DNA of 52,139 bases from Streptomyces sp. CBMA156 (GCF_014596515.1 NZ_MSJQ01000065.1:1-52139), one strand, 5' to 3'; counted from the stretch's first letter, positions 33,198 through 42,796 are shown. The notes: generated from the sequence alone by a model not told the origin. A program made the numbers and translations.

Positions 33198-33947
33198 GAT
33201 GATTTCCTCCGTGGAGTTCGAGGTCACAGCTGGCAGCACCGGTCGGCCCCGCCGGAACCAGACAGCCACGCGCCGCCACCCCCCGCAAGCGCCGCCGCCA
33301 TCCGAACAGACCCAACGGCCCGTCAGACACACCGCGCCGACCTGCGGAAATGGCCGACCGGGTGATCGTCTCGCAAGGTCGTTCGGGCGGAGCAGACGGT
33401 GCACCCGGGAGGCAGTGGGACGGCCGGCCGAGCCGAGGGGCGACCGGCCGCCGGGGCCGGCCGGGGCGGGTGGCGCAGTGGCCGGGGAGGCCACCGGGAG
33501 GAGGCTCCGGTGGAGGGATGCGGGAGCCGTGGCGGAACTCGCTTTCGGGGCCGGCCCGTGACGTCGGCACGGACCGGGTGACATTGCCCACACGCGGCCG
33601 CCGAATGGCGCAATACGAGAAAGGACGAGAAAAGGGCGCGACGCGTCGAGTGGAACCACGGGCCCGGCTCCGCTTCACCGTGGAATCGTCGGCGCATCGG
33701 TCGGCCGACGGCGCGAACCGGATGGCCGATCGCATCGGCGCACGTCGGACGGTACGTCCTGTCGGCCGGCGAGCCGCCCGGCAGGTGGCCGGAAAAGGAC
33801 CGGCAGGTCCACGACTTGACCATCCGTTTGCCCTCATAATGGGTGCGGTCAGGGGTGTTCACGGGCCGCGCCGAGGGGATTTCCGTCAGGAAGTCCGGAT
33901 CCGGCGCGCAGGTGGCGGGGCCGGAACTGCGCGGGAGGGGAACGGCG
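33198..33947. other. long divergent intergenic region
   Basis: About 750 bases between the small secreted-protein gene (minus) and the LAL regulator (plus). Open frames here look like shadows. TTGACC (33816-33821) and CATAAT (33835-33840) could be promoter elements for the LAL gene, but the spacing is short (13 bases). AT-richer DNA occurs near 33600-33640. Nothing else is recognisable. Confidence 0.45.
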
Positions 33948-36746
33948 GTGGTGGGCGGGGACGGAGCCGGAGTGCTCGGCGTCGGGGAGCGGGCGCTGGT
34001 CGGCCGGGACGGTGACCTGCGGCTGGTCAGGGAACGGCTCGGCCTCGGGTCGGGCGGCGGGGCGCTGCTGCTCTCCGGGGAGGCCGGGGTCGGCAAGAGC
34101 GCCGTGCTGGACGCGGTCGCCGGGTGTGCGCTCGCGGACGGCGTCCGGGTGCTCAGGGCCTCGGGCGTGGAGTTCGAGGCCGACTGCGGCTACTCGGGCC
34201 TCAACCAGATCCTGTTCGCGCACCTGGGTGCCCTGGAACACCTCGACGCCGCGCTGCGCGACGCCCTGCGCGTCGTCCTCGGCTTCGACAGCGGCCCGCC
34301 GCCGGAGCAACTCCTCGTCTCCAACGCCATGCTGAGGCTCATCCAGACCGTCGCGGGCGGGCAGCCGCTGCTGCTCGTCGTCGACGACCTGCACTGGGTC
34401 GACCAGGCCAGCACCAGCGTGCTCGGCTTCGCCGCCCGGCGGGTGGCCGGCCTGGGCGTGAGCTTCGTGGCGGCGGCGCGCTCCGGCGAGCTGGGGGCCA
34501 GGGAGAGCGGAGCCTTCCCCACGTACGAACTCCCGCCGCTCGACGAGGAGTCGGCGGCCCGGCTGCTCACCGACCGGTTCCCCGGCCTCGCCCGCGGCGC
34601 CCGTCGGCGGCTGCTGGCCGAGGCCGGCGGCAACCCGCTGGCGCTGCTGGAACTGCCGACCGTCGTGCAGCCCTCCGTCGACTCCCCGGCCGTACCGTCG
34701 CTCAGCTGCCGGCTGGAGACGCTGTTCGGCTCGCGGATCAGCCGGGTGCCCGCGCCCTCCCGGCAACTGCTGCTGCTCGCCGCCCTGGAGGGCAACGGCG
34801 ACCTCGGCGTGCTCCAGGCGGCCGCCCGGCACGCCGACGGCGGGTACGGCCTGGAGGACCTCGCCGCGGTCGAGCGCGAGCGGCTGGTGCACATCGAGGA
34901 GGGCGGGCAGCGGCTGAGGTTCCGGCACCCGCTCATCTGCTCCGCCGTGGTGAGCCCCGCCCTCAGCAGCGAACGGCGCGCCGCGCACGCGGCGCTCGCC
35001 CACGCCCTCGCCGACCAGCCCGAACGCCGCGCCTGGCACCTAGGCGAGGCCACCCTGGAGCCCGACGAGGAGGTCGCCGCGGAGCTGGAGCACGCCGCCG
35101 GCCTCACCCTGCGGCGCGGCGACGCCGCCGGGGCCATGCGGACGCTGGTCCGCTCGGCCGCCCTCTCCCCGGAAGGGCCGAACCGCGGCCGCCGCCTCGC
35201 CGAGGCCGCCTACCTGGGGGCCGAGTCCACCGGGGCCCTGACCAGCGCCCGCAAGCTTCTGGACGACGCGCGCCAGGCCGTCCCCGCGGGCGAGGACTCG
35301 CTGCACTCGGCCACCGCGTCCGCGCTGCTCGTCCTCAACGGGGACGGCGACGTGGGGGCCTCCCACCGGCTGCTGACCGCCGCCATCGAGTCCGCGGCCG
35401 GCGCCCACGGGTACCGGGCCGACGACAAGGCACTCGTCGACGCGCTGCACGTCCTCGCGGTGGTCTGCTTCTTCGGCGCCCGGCCCGACCTGTGGCGCTG
35501 CTACGACCGGGCGGTGGAACGCCTCACACCCGAGCCACCCGCCATCCTGACCGTCCTGGGCCGCACCTTCGCCGACCCCGCGCGCACCGGCGCGGCCGCA
35601 CACGGCAGGCTCGACGCCCTGATGGCCTCGCTGGGCGAGGAGGCCGACCCGGTCCTGGTCACCAGGGTGGGCACCGGCGCCCTCTACCTCGACCGCCTCG
35701 GCGAGGTCCGCGACGCGGCCTGGCAGGTGGTGCGGGCGGGACGCGAGGGCGGCCCGGCCAGGCGGTACCTCTCCTCGCTCATCCACCTGTGCCTGGAGGA
35801 CTACCTCACCGGACGGTGGGACGAGGCGCTCGCCCTCGCCGCCGAGGGCCTGCGGGCCTGCGAGGACCACGGCTACCGCGCCTTCGCCTGGTACTTCCTC
35901 TACATCGACGCCATCGTCCTCGGCGCCCGCGGGGACACGGAGGAGAGCCTCACCACCGCCGGGCAGATCATCGACTGGGCCGAGAGCCACGACGCGCCCT
36001 GCGCCGCGCACTACGCCCACCACGCCGCCGCCGTGGCGGCCCTCGGCAGCGGGGACTTCGCGCTCGCCTACGGGCACGCCGCCGCGGTCAGCCCGGCCGG
36101 CACCCTCGCCTCGCACGTCCCCCACGCGCTGTGGGTGGCCGCGCACCTCGTGGAGGCCGCCGCCCGGAGCGGCCGGCGTGAGGAGGCCGCCGCCCACGTC
36201 CTGGCCATGCGCGGCGCCGGCCTCGGCGCCGTGTCCTCCCGGCACGCCATGCTGCTGGAGGCGTCGGCCGCGCTGTGTGCCGACGACGACGAGGAGGCCC
36301 TGCGCCGCTTCGCCCTCGCGCTCGGCACCCCCGGCGCCGAGCGGTGGCGCTTCGACCACGCCCGGGTCCGGCTCGGGTACGGCGAACGGCTCCGCCGGGC
36401 CCGGGCGACGGCCGAGGCGAGGGCCCAACTCGGCGCCGCACTGGCCGTCTTCGAGGAGCTGGACGCCCGGCCGTGGGCCGAGCGGGCGAGGAACGAGCTG
36501 CGGGCGACGGGCCGGAGCGGCCCGCGGCCCGAAGCCGTGGACGGCGGCCACGGACTGAGCGCCCAGAAGCTGGAGGTCGCCCGGCTGGCCGCCTCCGGGC
36601 TCACCAACAAGCAGATCGCCGAGCGCCTGTTCCTGTCGCACCGGACGGTCGGCGCGCACCTGTACCAGATCTACGAGAAGCTCGGCATCACCTCCCGCAC
36701 CATGCTGCGCGACGCCCTCGCCGGTGCGGTGAAGCCGCCGCGGTGA
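33948..36746 (+). CDS. LuxR-family (LAL) transcriptional regulator
   Basis: About 932 aa. The N-terminal AAA/STAND ATPase has Walker A SGEAGVGKS (43-51) and Walker B LLLVVDDLHWVD. A long helical TPR-like middle follows, and the last 65 residues are a LuxR helix-turn-helix (GLSAQKLEVARLAASGLTNKQIAERLFLSHRTVGAHLYQIYEKLGI). GTG 33948 is preferred because GGGAGGGG lies 7 bases upstream; the frame opens at GTG 33843. LAL proteins often activate natural-product or catabolic genes. Targets are not evident here, though small secreted-protein genes flank it. Confidence 0.88.
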   Translation: MVGGDGAGVLGVGERALVGRDGDLRLVRERLGLGSGGGALLLSGEAGVGKSAVLDAVAGCALADGVRVLRASGVEFEADCGYSGLNQILFAHLGALEHLDAALRDALRVVLGFDSGPPPEQLLVSNAMLRLIQTVAGGQPLLLVVDDLHWVDQASTSVLGFAARRVAGLGVSFVAAARSGELGARESGAFPTYELPPLDEESAARLLTDRFPGLARGARRRLLAEAGGNPLALLELPTVVQPSVDSPAVPSLSCRLETLFGSRISRVPAPSRQLLLLAALEGNGDLGVLQAAARHADGGYGLEDLAAVERERLVHIEEGGQRLRFRHPLICSAVVSPALSSERRAAHAALAHALADQPERRAWHLGEATLEPDEEVAAELEHAAGLTLRRGDAAGAMRTLVRSAALSPEGPNRGRRLAEAAYLGAESTGALTSARKLLDDARQAVPAGEDSLHSATASALLVLNGDGDVGASHRLLTAAIESAAGAHGYRADDKALVDALHVLAVVCFFGARPDLWRCYDRAVERLTPEPPAILTVLGRTFADPARTGAAAHGRLDALMASLGEEADPVLVTRVGTGALYLDRLGEVRDAAWQVVRAGREGGPARRYLSSLIHLCLEDYLTGRWDEALALAAEGLRACEDHGYRAFAWYFLYIDAIVLGARGDTEESLTTAGQIIDWAESHDAPCAAHYAHHAAAVAALGSGDFALAYGHAAAVSPAGTLASHVPHALWVAAHLVEAAARSGRREEAAAHVLAMRGAGLGAVSSRHAMLLEASAALCADDDEEALRRFALALGTPGAERWRFDHARVRLGYGERLRRARATAEARAQLGAALAVFEELDARPWAERARNELRATGRSGPRPEAVDGGHGLSAQKLEVARLAASGLTNKQIAERLFLSHRTVGAHLYQIYEKLGITSRTMLRDALAGAVKPPR

Positions 36747-36803
36747 CCGGGCCGGGGTGACCGGGCCGCGGTGGCCGGGCCGTGCCGGGGCGCGTGGGCT
36801 TCG

Positions 36804-37070
36804 CTACCGGGCCGCGGCCGCCGGGCCGTCGTTGCCTCCGGCAGCTCCGGTGGCTCGGGCACCCCGGGCGTACACGGTGAAGGAGGCCAGGCCGGAGGGT
36901 AGCGTCCAGGCCCCGTGCGCCGCCCGGACGGACACCTTGTAGCGGTGCGGCCTGTCGTCCCGCCGGCCGGGCGCGGCCTGGCCGGCCTGGGCGGTCGTCG
37001 TGGCCAGCACCGTGACGGTCGACGCGGTCGCCAACAGGCCTTGCCGGAAGAGTTTTTGATTGATCGTCAT
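36804..37070 (-). CDS. small secreted protein
   Basis: 88 aa. The signal peptide MTINQKLFRQGLLATASTVTVLATTTAQA leads to a short basic mature part (HRYKVSVRAAHGAWTLPSGLASFTVYARG). No clear ribosome site precedes ATG 37070, so the call is tentative. It lies between the LAL regulator and the divergent sensor kinase. Confidence 0.5.
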   Translation of the reverse strand: MTINQKLFRQGLLATASTVTVLATTTAQAGQAAPGRRDDRPHRYKVSVRAAHGAWTLPSGLASFTVYARGARATGAAGGNDGPAAAAR

Positions 37071-37278
37071 CAATGCCGATGGTCTGGAATTCCGGCGGCT
37101 CTGGCGATGGCTTCCACCCGGATTCATGCGAACGAGTGGTCGCGATCCGGCCGGGTTCGAGGCGGCCCGCGACGTGCCTCCGGTGGCCCGCCGCGGGCCC
37201 TCCGCCGGCCGCCGGAGGGGTGGGCGCCGTCGGCGGTCCTCCCTCGATCGGGGGAGGACCGCTGGTCGGAAGGCCGGT

Positions 37279-37284
37279 GATACT
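37279..37284 (+). promoter_or_regulatory. -10 hexamer of a leaderless promoter (sensor kinase)
   Basis: GATACT ends 7 bases before ATG 37292, with no ribosome site. Confidence 0.45.
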
Positions 37285-37291
37285 GACGGAC

Positions 37292-38512
37292 ATGATCAAG
37301 GGACTGCGGCCGCTGTTGCGCGGCTCGACGTACACGGGTGTGCTGTTCGCGGTGCTCGGGGCGCTGGCGGCGCTGCCGGTGGCGATGGTGGCGCTCGGGA
37401 TGACGCTGGGAGTGTCGGGCCGGCCGGACGCGGTCTGGGTGGCGCTGCCGCTGTGGGCGCTGCTGCTCGCGGTGGCCGGGCTGCCGCGGGTGGTGCGCCG
37501 GGTGCTGGTGGCGGGGGCACGGCGGCTGCTGGGTGTCGCGGTGCCCGACCCGGTGAAGGGGGCCGCGACGGAGCGGTGGCGGACACCGGTGTTCGTGGTG
37601 GCGCACGTGGCGCTGGGCTGGACGGTGCTGATCGGCGGCAGCACGCTCCTGGTGATGGGGGTGGCACTGCCGGGGCGGTGGGCGGAGGGCTCGGCGCGGG
37701 TGAGCCTCTTCGGCTGGGGCGCCGAGGTGACGGGCGTCTGGGCCTGGGTGATCGCGGTGCTCAGCCTGCTCCTCGCGGTGGTGCTGTTCGCGGGGGTGTC
37801 GGGGGCGCTGCGGTGGCTGGCGCCCCGGCTGCTCGGGCCCTCCCCGGCCGAGCGGCTCGCGATGGCCGCCGAGCGGGAGCGGCTGCTGGCCGAACGCAAC
37901 CGGCTGGCCCACGAGTTGCACGACTCGATCGGGCACACCCTGACCGCCGCCACCATCCAGGCGGCCGTCGCCGGCGAGGTGCTGGCCGACGATCCGGCGG
38001 CGGCGCGGGCCGCCATGCGCAGCATCGAGGAGTCCACCCGGGCCGCGCTGGAGGACCTGGACTACGTGCTCGGCGCGCTGCGCGAGGAGCAGTCGGGCAC
38101 CGCGCCGACCCGCACCCTCACCGACCTGCCCGAGCTGGTCGACCGGCTGCGGCACGCGGGCGCGGTCGTGGAGCCGCGGACCACCGGGGACCTGGCGCAG
38201 GTGCAGGGCACGCTCTCCCGGGCCGCCTACCGGATCGTCCAGGAGGGCCTGACCAACGCGCTGCGGCACGGTGGGGGCGGGCCGATCGGGCTGTGGGTGG
38301 CGGCGGGGCCGGAGGCGCTGGAGCTGAGCGTGGTCAACGGCGTGGCGGGCGGCGGGGCCGGGCCGGGGTCGAGCGGGTTCCCGACCTCCGGCCACGGGCT
38401 GCCCGGCCTGGCCGAGCGGGTGCGGCTGCTGCACGGCGAGTTCGAGGCCGGCCCGTACGGCGAGGGGCAGTGGCGGCTGGCGGTCCGGCTGCCGATGCGG
38501 TGGTCGGCGTGA
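37292..38512 (+). CDS. NarL-type sensor histidine kinase
   Basis: 406 aa. Four membrane helices (about 13-40, 48-66, 99-127 and 148-178) form a compact membrane sensor without a large outer domain. HisKA_3 follows, with the phospho-acceptor His210 in LAHELHDSIGHTLTAA, then a HATPase with RIVQEGLTNALRHGGGGP and GHGLPGLAERVRLL. Its stop overlaps the response regulator start (GTGA). Inputs of this membrane-embedded type are often cell-envelope stress or antimicrobials, but this is unproven. Confidence 0.9.
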   Translation: MIKGLRPLLRGSTYTGVLFAVLGALAALPVAMVALGMTLGVSGRPDAVWVALPLWALLLAVAGLPRVVRRVLVAGARRLLGVAVPDPVKGAATERWRTPVFVVAHVALGWTVLIGGSTLLVMGVALPGRWAEGSARVSLFGWGAEVTGVWAWVIAVLSLLLAVVLFAGVSGALRWLAPRLLGPSPAERLAMAAERERLLAERNRLAHELHDSIGHTLTAATIQAAVAGEVLADDPAAARAAMRSIEESTRAALEDLDYVLGALREEQSGTAPTRTLTDLPELVDRLRHAGAVVEPRTTGDLAQVQGTLSRAAYRIVQEGLTNALRHGGGGPIGLWVAAGPEALELSVVNGVAGGGAGPGSSGFPTSGHGLPGLAERVRLLHGEFEAGPYGEGQWRLAVRLPMRWSA

Positions 38513-39213
38513 GCGGCCCCTTCCCCGGTCCCGGCCCCGACGCGGGCGCGCCGCGCGAGGTCACCCTCCTGATCGCCGACGACGACCCGGTCACCCGCAG
38601 CGGGCTGGGCACCCTGCTGGGTGCCCAGCCGGGCATCACGGTGGTCGGGCGGGCCGCCGACGGCGTCGAGGCCGTCGAGCAGGCCCGCCTGCTGCGGCCG
38701 GACGTGGTCCTGATGGACGTGCGGATGCCGCGCCGCAACGGGATCGAGGCGACCCGCGAACTGCTGGAGCGGGACGCCAACCCGCCCAAGGTCGTGGTGA
38801 TCACCACCTTCGAGAACGACGGTTACGTCACCGCCGCGCTGAGCGCCGGCGCCAGCGGCTTCGTCCTGAAGCGGCGGCCCGTCCCGCAGATCGCCGAGGC
38901 GGTGCGGGTGGCGGCGGCCGGGGAGGCGGTGCTGTTCCCCGCCGCGCTGCGCCGGATGGTCGCGGCCCGGCCGCTGGACTCCGCCGAGGCGCTGCCCCGG
39001 GCGGCGCTGACCGGGCGGGAGGAGGGGGTGCTGCGGCTGATGGCCACCGGGCTGTCCAACCCGGAGATCGCGCAGGCGCTCGCGGTGAGCCAGGAGACGG
39101 TCAAGACGCACGTCGGGAACGTGCTGAACAAGCTCGGCGCGCAGAACCGGACCCATGCGGTGGTGATCGCCTACGAGAGCGGGCTGGTGGTGCCGGGGCT
39201 GCCGGGCACGTAG
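38509..39213 (+). CDS. NarL/LuxR-type response regulator
   Basis: 234 aa, starting at GTG 38509, which overlaps the kinase stop. The receiver has acidic residues at 24-26 (LLIADDDPV), phospho-acceptor Asp70 (VVLMDVRMP), Thr100 and Lys121. The C-terminal LuxR HTH reads LTGREEGVLRLMATGLSNPEIAQALAVSQETVKTHVGNVLNKLGA. It pairs with the kinase just upstream and ends 3 bases from the convergent amidase stop. Confidence 0.93.
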   Translation: MSGPFPGPGPDAGAPREVTLLIADDDPVTRSGLGTLLGAQPGITVVGRAADGVEAVEQARLLRPDVVLMDVRMPRRNGIEATRELLERDANPPKVVVITTFENDGYVTAALSAGASGFVLKRRPVPQIAEAVRVAAAGEAVLFPAALRRMVAARPLDSAEALPRAALTGREEGVLRLMATGLSNPEIAQALAVSQETVKTHVGNVLNKLGAQNRTHAVVIAYESGLVVPGLPGT

Positions 39214-39216
39214 GGC

Positions 39217-40629
39217 CTACAGCTGCGGGTCGACCGGCGTGAGGGTGCCGAGGCGGTCCTCGACGGCCTGGGCGGCGGCCAGGCACAGGTCCTCCCGGAA
39301 CGCCCGGCCGACGAGCTGGACGCCGGTGGGCAGGCCGTCCGCGTCGAGGCCGGTGGGCACGGCGACGGCCGGGACGCCCACGAAACTGGTCACCGAGCAG
39401 AGCCGCATGGCGCCGGCGACCCGGTCCCGGCCCGCCTGGTCCCTGGACTCCAGGCCGGGTTCGACCGGCGGCTCGGTGAACACCGGCCCCAGCAGCAGCG
39501 GGTACTCGTGCAGGAACTCCGTCCAGGAGCGGCGGATGCCCATCCAGGTGCTCATCAGCCGGATCAGCCCGGCGGCGTCCGCGGGCGGGGCGATGCGCAT
39601 CGTCAGCTCGATGAAGCGGTCGCCGCCCTCGCCCAGCAGCTGCCGGACGGCGGGCCAGCTCGGCGCGAACTCGGTGTTGGTGAGGCGGTAGTAGGTGTCG
39701 AGGGCCTCCTCCATGCGCGGGACGTCGGGGACCTCCCGGACGTCGTACCCGGCGTCGCGCAGCGCCTCGGCGGCCGTCTCGACGGCGTGGCGGACGGTCG
39801 GGTGGACGCCGCGGCCGCCCGGGTCGGCGACGACGGCCACCCGGACCGGGGCGGTGGGCGGCTCCCCGTACAGCGGGACGGGCACGGCGCGCGGGTCGCG
39901 CGGGTCGGTGCCCGCCAGGATCTCGTAGGCGAGCCGCAGGTCGGCGACCGTACGGGCCAGCGGGCCGTCGGTGACCAGGACCTGGGAAGCCGGGCCCGGG
40001 TCGTCCGGGCCGATCAGGCGCTGGTCGGCGGGGAAGCGGCCGGTGGTCGGATTGAGAGCGGCGACCCCGCAGAAGGAGGCGGGGACGCGGACCGAGCCGC
40101 CGGAGTCGTTGCCGAGTCCGAGCGGGGCCATCCCGGCGGCGACCGCGACGCCGTCCCCGCCGCTGCTGCCGCCGGGGGTGCGCCGCGCGTTCCAGGGGTT
40201 GCGGGTGTCGCCGTACAGCTCGCTGCGGGTGTGCATCCCGGCGAGGATCAGCGTCGGCAGGTTGCTGTGGCCGATCGGGATCGCCCCGGCCGCGCGCAGC
40301 CGGGCCACCGGGACGGCGTCGTCGGTGGCGACGTGGTCGCGGAAGCGCGGGGTGCCGAAGGTGGTGGGCACGCCGGCGATCGGGGTGCACTCCTTGACGG
40401 TGAACGGCACGCCGGCGAGCGGGCCCAGTGGCTCGCCCGCGGCCCGGCGGCGGTCGGTGTCCAGGGCGGCCGCGCGGGCGCGGTCGGCGAGGAGCCGGGT
40501 GACGGCGTTCAGGTGGGGGTTGACCTCGGCGATCCGGGCCAGGTGGCTGTCCATCACGTCCAGGGCCGACACCTCGCCGGTGCGCACGGCGGCGGCGAGT
40601 TCGGTGGCGGGCCTGCTCCACAGGGGCAT
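39217..40629 (-). CDS. amidase (amidase-signature family)
   Basis: A 470-aa amidase with the Lys79-Ser155-Ser179 triad: VPFTVKE, TPGGSSGGDG and GNDSGGSVRVPASFCG. It hydrolyses an amide to acid plus ammonia in the cytosol; the substrate is unknown. ATG 40629 has GGAG 7 bases upstream. The divergent TetR gene and two operators in the 111-base gap point to ligand-controlled expression. Confidence 0.9.
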   Translation of the reverse strand: MPLWSRPATELAAAVRTGEVSALDVMDSHLARIAEVNPHLNAVTRLLADRARAAALDTDRRRAAGEPLGPLAGVPFTVKECTPIAGVPTTFGTPRFRDHVATDDAVPVARLRAAGAIPIGHSNLPTLILAGMHTRSELYGDTRNPWNARRTPGGSSGGDGVAVAAGMAPLGLGNDSGGSVRVPASFCGVAALNPTTGRFPADQRLIGPDDPGPASQVLVTDGPLARTVADLRLAYEILAGTDPRDPRAVPVPLYGEPPTAPVRVAVVADPGGRGVHPTVRHAVETAAEALRDAGYDVREVPDVPRMEEALDTYYRLTNTEFAPSWPAVRQLLGEGGDRFIELTMRIAPPADAAGLIRLMSTWMGIRRSWTEFLHEYPLLLGPVFTEPPVEPGLESRDQAGRDRVAGAMRLCSVTSFVGVPAVAVPTGLDADGLPTGVQLVGRAFREDLCLAAAQAVEDRLGTLTPVDPQL

Positions 40630-40648
40630 GAGGGTCTCCTCGGCTCGT

Positions 40649-40672
40649 TTTCCGATGCGGTCGCATCGGAAA
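40649..40672. promoter_or_regulatory. TetR operator O1 (perfect palindrome)
   Basis: Arms TTTCCGATGCG (40649-40659) and CGCATCGGAAA (40662-40672) around GT, just upstream of the amidase start. Confidence 0.8.
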
Positions 40673-40689
40673 GCGAACGATAGCCCGGA

Positions 40690-40711
40690 AGCCGATACGC
40701 TTGCATCGGAA
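40690..40711. promoter_or_regulatory. TetR operator O2 (imperfect copy)
   Basis: AGCCGATACG and TGCATCGGAA around CT repeat the O1 half-sites with a few mismatches, about 40 bases centre to centre, and lie closer to the TetR gene start. Confidence 0.7.
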
Positions 40712-40740
40712 TATCGGGGGACGTACCGAGGAGGTCGTAG

Positions 40741-41370
40741 ATGCCCAAGCAGGTGGACCACGAGGGCCGGCGCCGGTGGATCGCCGAGGCGGTCTGCCTG
40801 CTGGTGGACGAACACGGGCTGGAGGGCGTCACCCTGCGGGACGTCGCCGCCCGGGCGGAGGTCTCGATGGGGGCCGTCCAGCGCTGCTTCCACACCAAGG
40901 AGGAGATGCTCCTGTTCGCCGTCGGGCACGTCGGCGAGCGGGTCACCGAGCGGGTGCGGAGCCGGCTCGCGGCCGGCCCCGCGCAGTCGGCGGCCGGTGA
41001 ACTCGCCCTGGTGGCGGGAGAGATGGCACTGCTGCGGGAGGAACACCGGGCCGAGGCCAGGATCTGGCTCGCCTTCGTCGCCGGGGCCGCCGTCAACCCG
41101 GCACTGGCGGCGGCCCTCCGGAGCAGCTACGCGGCGCTGGAGGAGCTGATGGTGCGGCTGGTCACGGAGGCCGCCGGCGGGGAGGTCGTCGGCGGCTCGG
41201 TGATCGGCGGGGAGGCCGCGGGTGGCTCGGTGGTGGCGCGGACCGAGGCCCGTACGCTGCTCGCCCTCGCGGACGGGCTCACCGCGCACGTGCTGGTCGG
41301 GCACCGCAGCCCGGCGGAGGCGGAGGAGGTCCTGCACGCGCACCTGGCCGGGCTCTGGGCGCGCTGCTGA
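40741..41370 (+). CDS. TetR-family transcriptional regulator
   Basis: 209 aa. The N-terminal helix-turn-helix is RRWIAEAVCLLVDEHGLEGVTLRDVAARAEVSMGAVQRCFHTKEEML. The C-terminal ligand-binding half carries a Gly/Val-rich insert (GGEVVGGSVIGGEAAGGSVV) that looks like an internal duplication. It is divergent from the amidase gene with two shared palindromes between, so it probably represses both. Confidence 0.9.
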   Translation: MPKQVDHEGRRRWIAEAVCLLVDEHGLEGVTLRDVAARAEVSMGAVQRCFHTKEEMLLFAVGHVGERVTERVRSRLAAGPAQSAAGELALVAGEMALLREEHRAEARIWLAFVAGAAVNPALAAALRSSYAALEELMVRLVTEAAGGEVVGGSVIGGEAAGGSVVARTEARTLLALADGLTAHVLVGHRSPAEAEEVLHAHLAGLWARC

Positions 41371-41590
41371 CCGGTGCCGCGGGGGTCCTGCTGGAAGGCT
41401 GCGTCGCGGCCGGACTGCGCGAGCGCGGCGCCGTCCCCGGCCTGACCCTGGTGGCGCGGCTGCGCGCCTCGATGCCGCCGGCCCGCCGGACCTCCGCCCG
41501 CTGAAACCCCGCCCGCTGCGGGGCGCGCCCCGGCCCGCCGCCGGGAATCCCTGTTGCCAGGCGGCGGGCCGGGCGGCGAGGATTCCGTTC

Positions 41591-42628
41591 GTGTCCGAGA
41601 CGGTGTCCGAAGCGGTGTCAGAGACGGTATTCGACGGGTCCGAGCTGCGGCCCTACCCCAAGATCCCCGCCCGCGGCCGCTCCGGCGGGCCCGGCAGCCG
41701 CGAGTGGACGGCGGCGGAGAAGGTGCACGGGGCGCACTTCGCGGTGGTCTGCGAGGGCGGCGCGGTACGGGCCGCGAAACGGCGTGAACTGCTGGACGAC
41801 GAGGGTCTGGACGGCTTCTTCGGGGTCAGCCGGATCTGGCCGGGACTGTCCGTCGCGGCGGCCAGGTTCGCCGCCGCGCTGCGCGGGGCCCGGGGCCCCT
41901 CGGCGGTGGTGACCGTCTACGGCGAACTGGCCGGCGGCCGCTACCCGCACCCCGGGGTGCCCGCCGTCCCCGGGGCCGACCCGGTCCAGACCGGCGTCTG
42001 GTACGCCCCCGGCCTGCGCTGGCTGCCGTTCGACGCCACCGTCGAGACGCCCGAAGGCCGCTGGTGGATCGCCGACCGTACGCTGCGCACCGCCGCCCGG
42101 GCCGCCGGGCTCACCTGCGTGCCCCTGCTCGGACACGGCCCCCTGAACTCCCTGCACGACCTGCCGGTGCGCTACCCCAGCCGGGTGCCCGCACTGTTCG
42201 GCCTGCCCGAGCTGCCGGACAACCTCGCGGAGGGCTACGTCCTCAAGCCGGCCGGCGAGTGGCACGAGTCGGCCACGGCCCGCCCGCTCGTCAAGGTGAA
42301 GCAGCGGGCCTTCGCCGAGGACGACCGCTACGACGGCGCCCGCCCGTACCTCCCCCCGCCGGAGGGCTCGGCCGGAGTCCCGGCCTGGCTCCTCGTCCAG
42401 GCCTCGGCCCTGCTCACCCCCGCCCGGGCCGCGGCGGCGGTCAGCAAACTCGGGCCCCGCACCCCGGCGGAGACGGTGGCGGCCGAGATCGCCCAGGACG
42501 TGGCGGAGGAACTCGCCGAGGCGCTGGGCGGCTTGGAGGCTTCCGTCCTGGCCGCACTGCGCCAGGCCCTGGAGCCGGGGGCGCGGGCGCTGGCGGCCTT
42601 CGACACGGAGGACCGGCGCGGCGGCTGA
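41591..42628 (+). CDS. Rnl2-like RNA ligase / nucleotidyltransferase
   Basis: 345 aa. Nucleotidyltransferase motifs appear in order: I, AAEKVHGAHF with the AMP-accepting Lys44; III, VYGELAGGRYP (109-119); IIIa, LRWLPFDA; IV, EGYVLKP (214-220); V, LVKVKQRAFAE (233-243). This is the Rnl2-type RNA ligase order, and family members seal nicks or end breaks in RNA. A helical C-terminal domain follows. GTG 41591 has GAGGA 8 bases upstream. No kinase or phosphatase repair partner is adjacent, and the natural RNA target is unknown. Confidence 0.8.
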   Translation: MSETVSEAVSETVFDGSELRPYPKIPARGRSGGPGSREWTAAEKVHGAHFAVVCEGGAVRAAKRRELLDDEGLDGFFGVSRIWPGLSVAAARFAAALRGARGPSAVVTVYGELAGGRYPHPGVPAVPGADPVQTGVWYAPGLRWLPFDATVETPEGRWWIADRTLRTAARAAGLTCVPLLGHGPLNSLHDLPVRYPSRVPALFGLPELPDNLAEGYVLKPAGEWHESATARPLVKVKQRAFAEDDRYDGARPYLPPPEGSAGVPAWLLVQASALLTPARAAAAVSKLGPRTPAETVAAEIAQDVAEELAEALGGLEASVLAALRQALEPGARALAAFDTEDRRGG

Positions 42629-42729
42629 CCGGGGGCGGAGCGGGCCGGAACGGGGGACCCGCAGGGGGCGCGCGCCGTACGGCCGCACGCCGGGTCACTG
42701 TCGCGCAGGGGGTTCTCGGCGACCGGCTC

Positions 42730-42754
42730 TTATTGTACTGTCCGTCTAATAAGC
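42730..42754 (+). promoter_or_regulatory. AT-rich inverted repeat before the diiron oxygenase gene
   Basis: CTTATT and AATAAG flank 13 bases, 43 bases before ATG 42797. It is a conspicuous AT-rich patch and a candidate promoter/operator, but no factor can be named. Confidence 0.4.
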
Positions 42755-42796
42755 GGGTGGGCGGGAACCCGCGGGAGCAGGAACCTGGAGGCAGCC

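Noticed and set aside
41371..41504. Short coding-like fragment after tetR (VLLEGCVAAGLRERGA)
   Set aside because: Has no start or ribosome site of its own and no recognisable family; left as intergenic.
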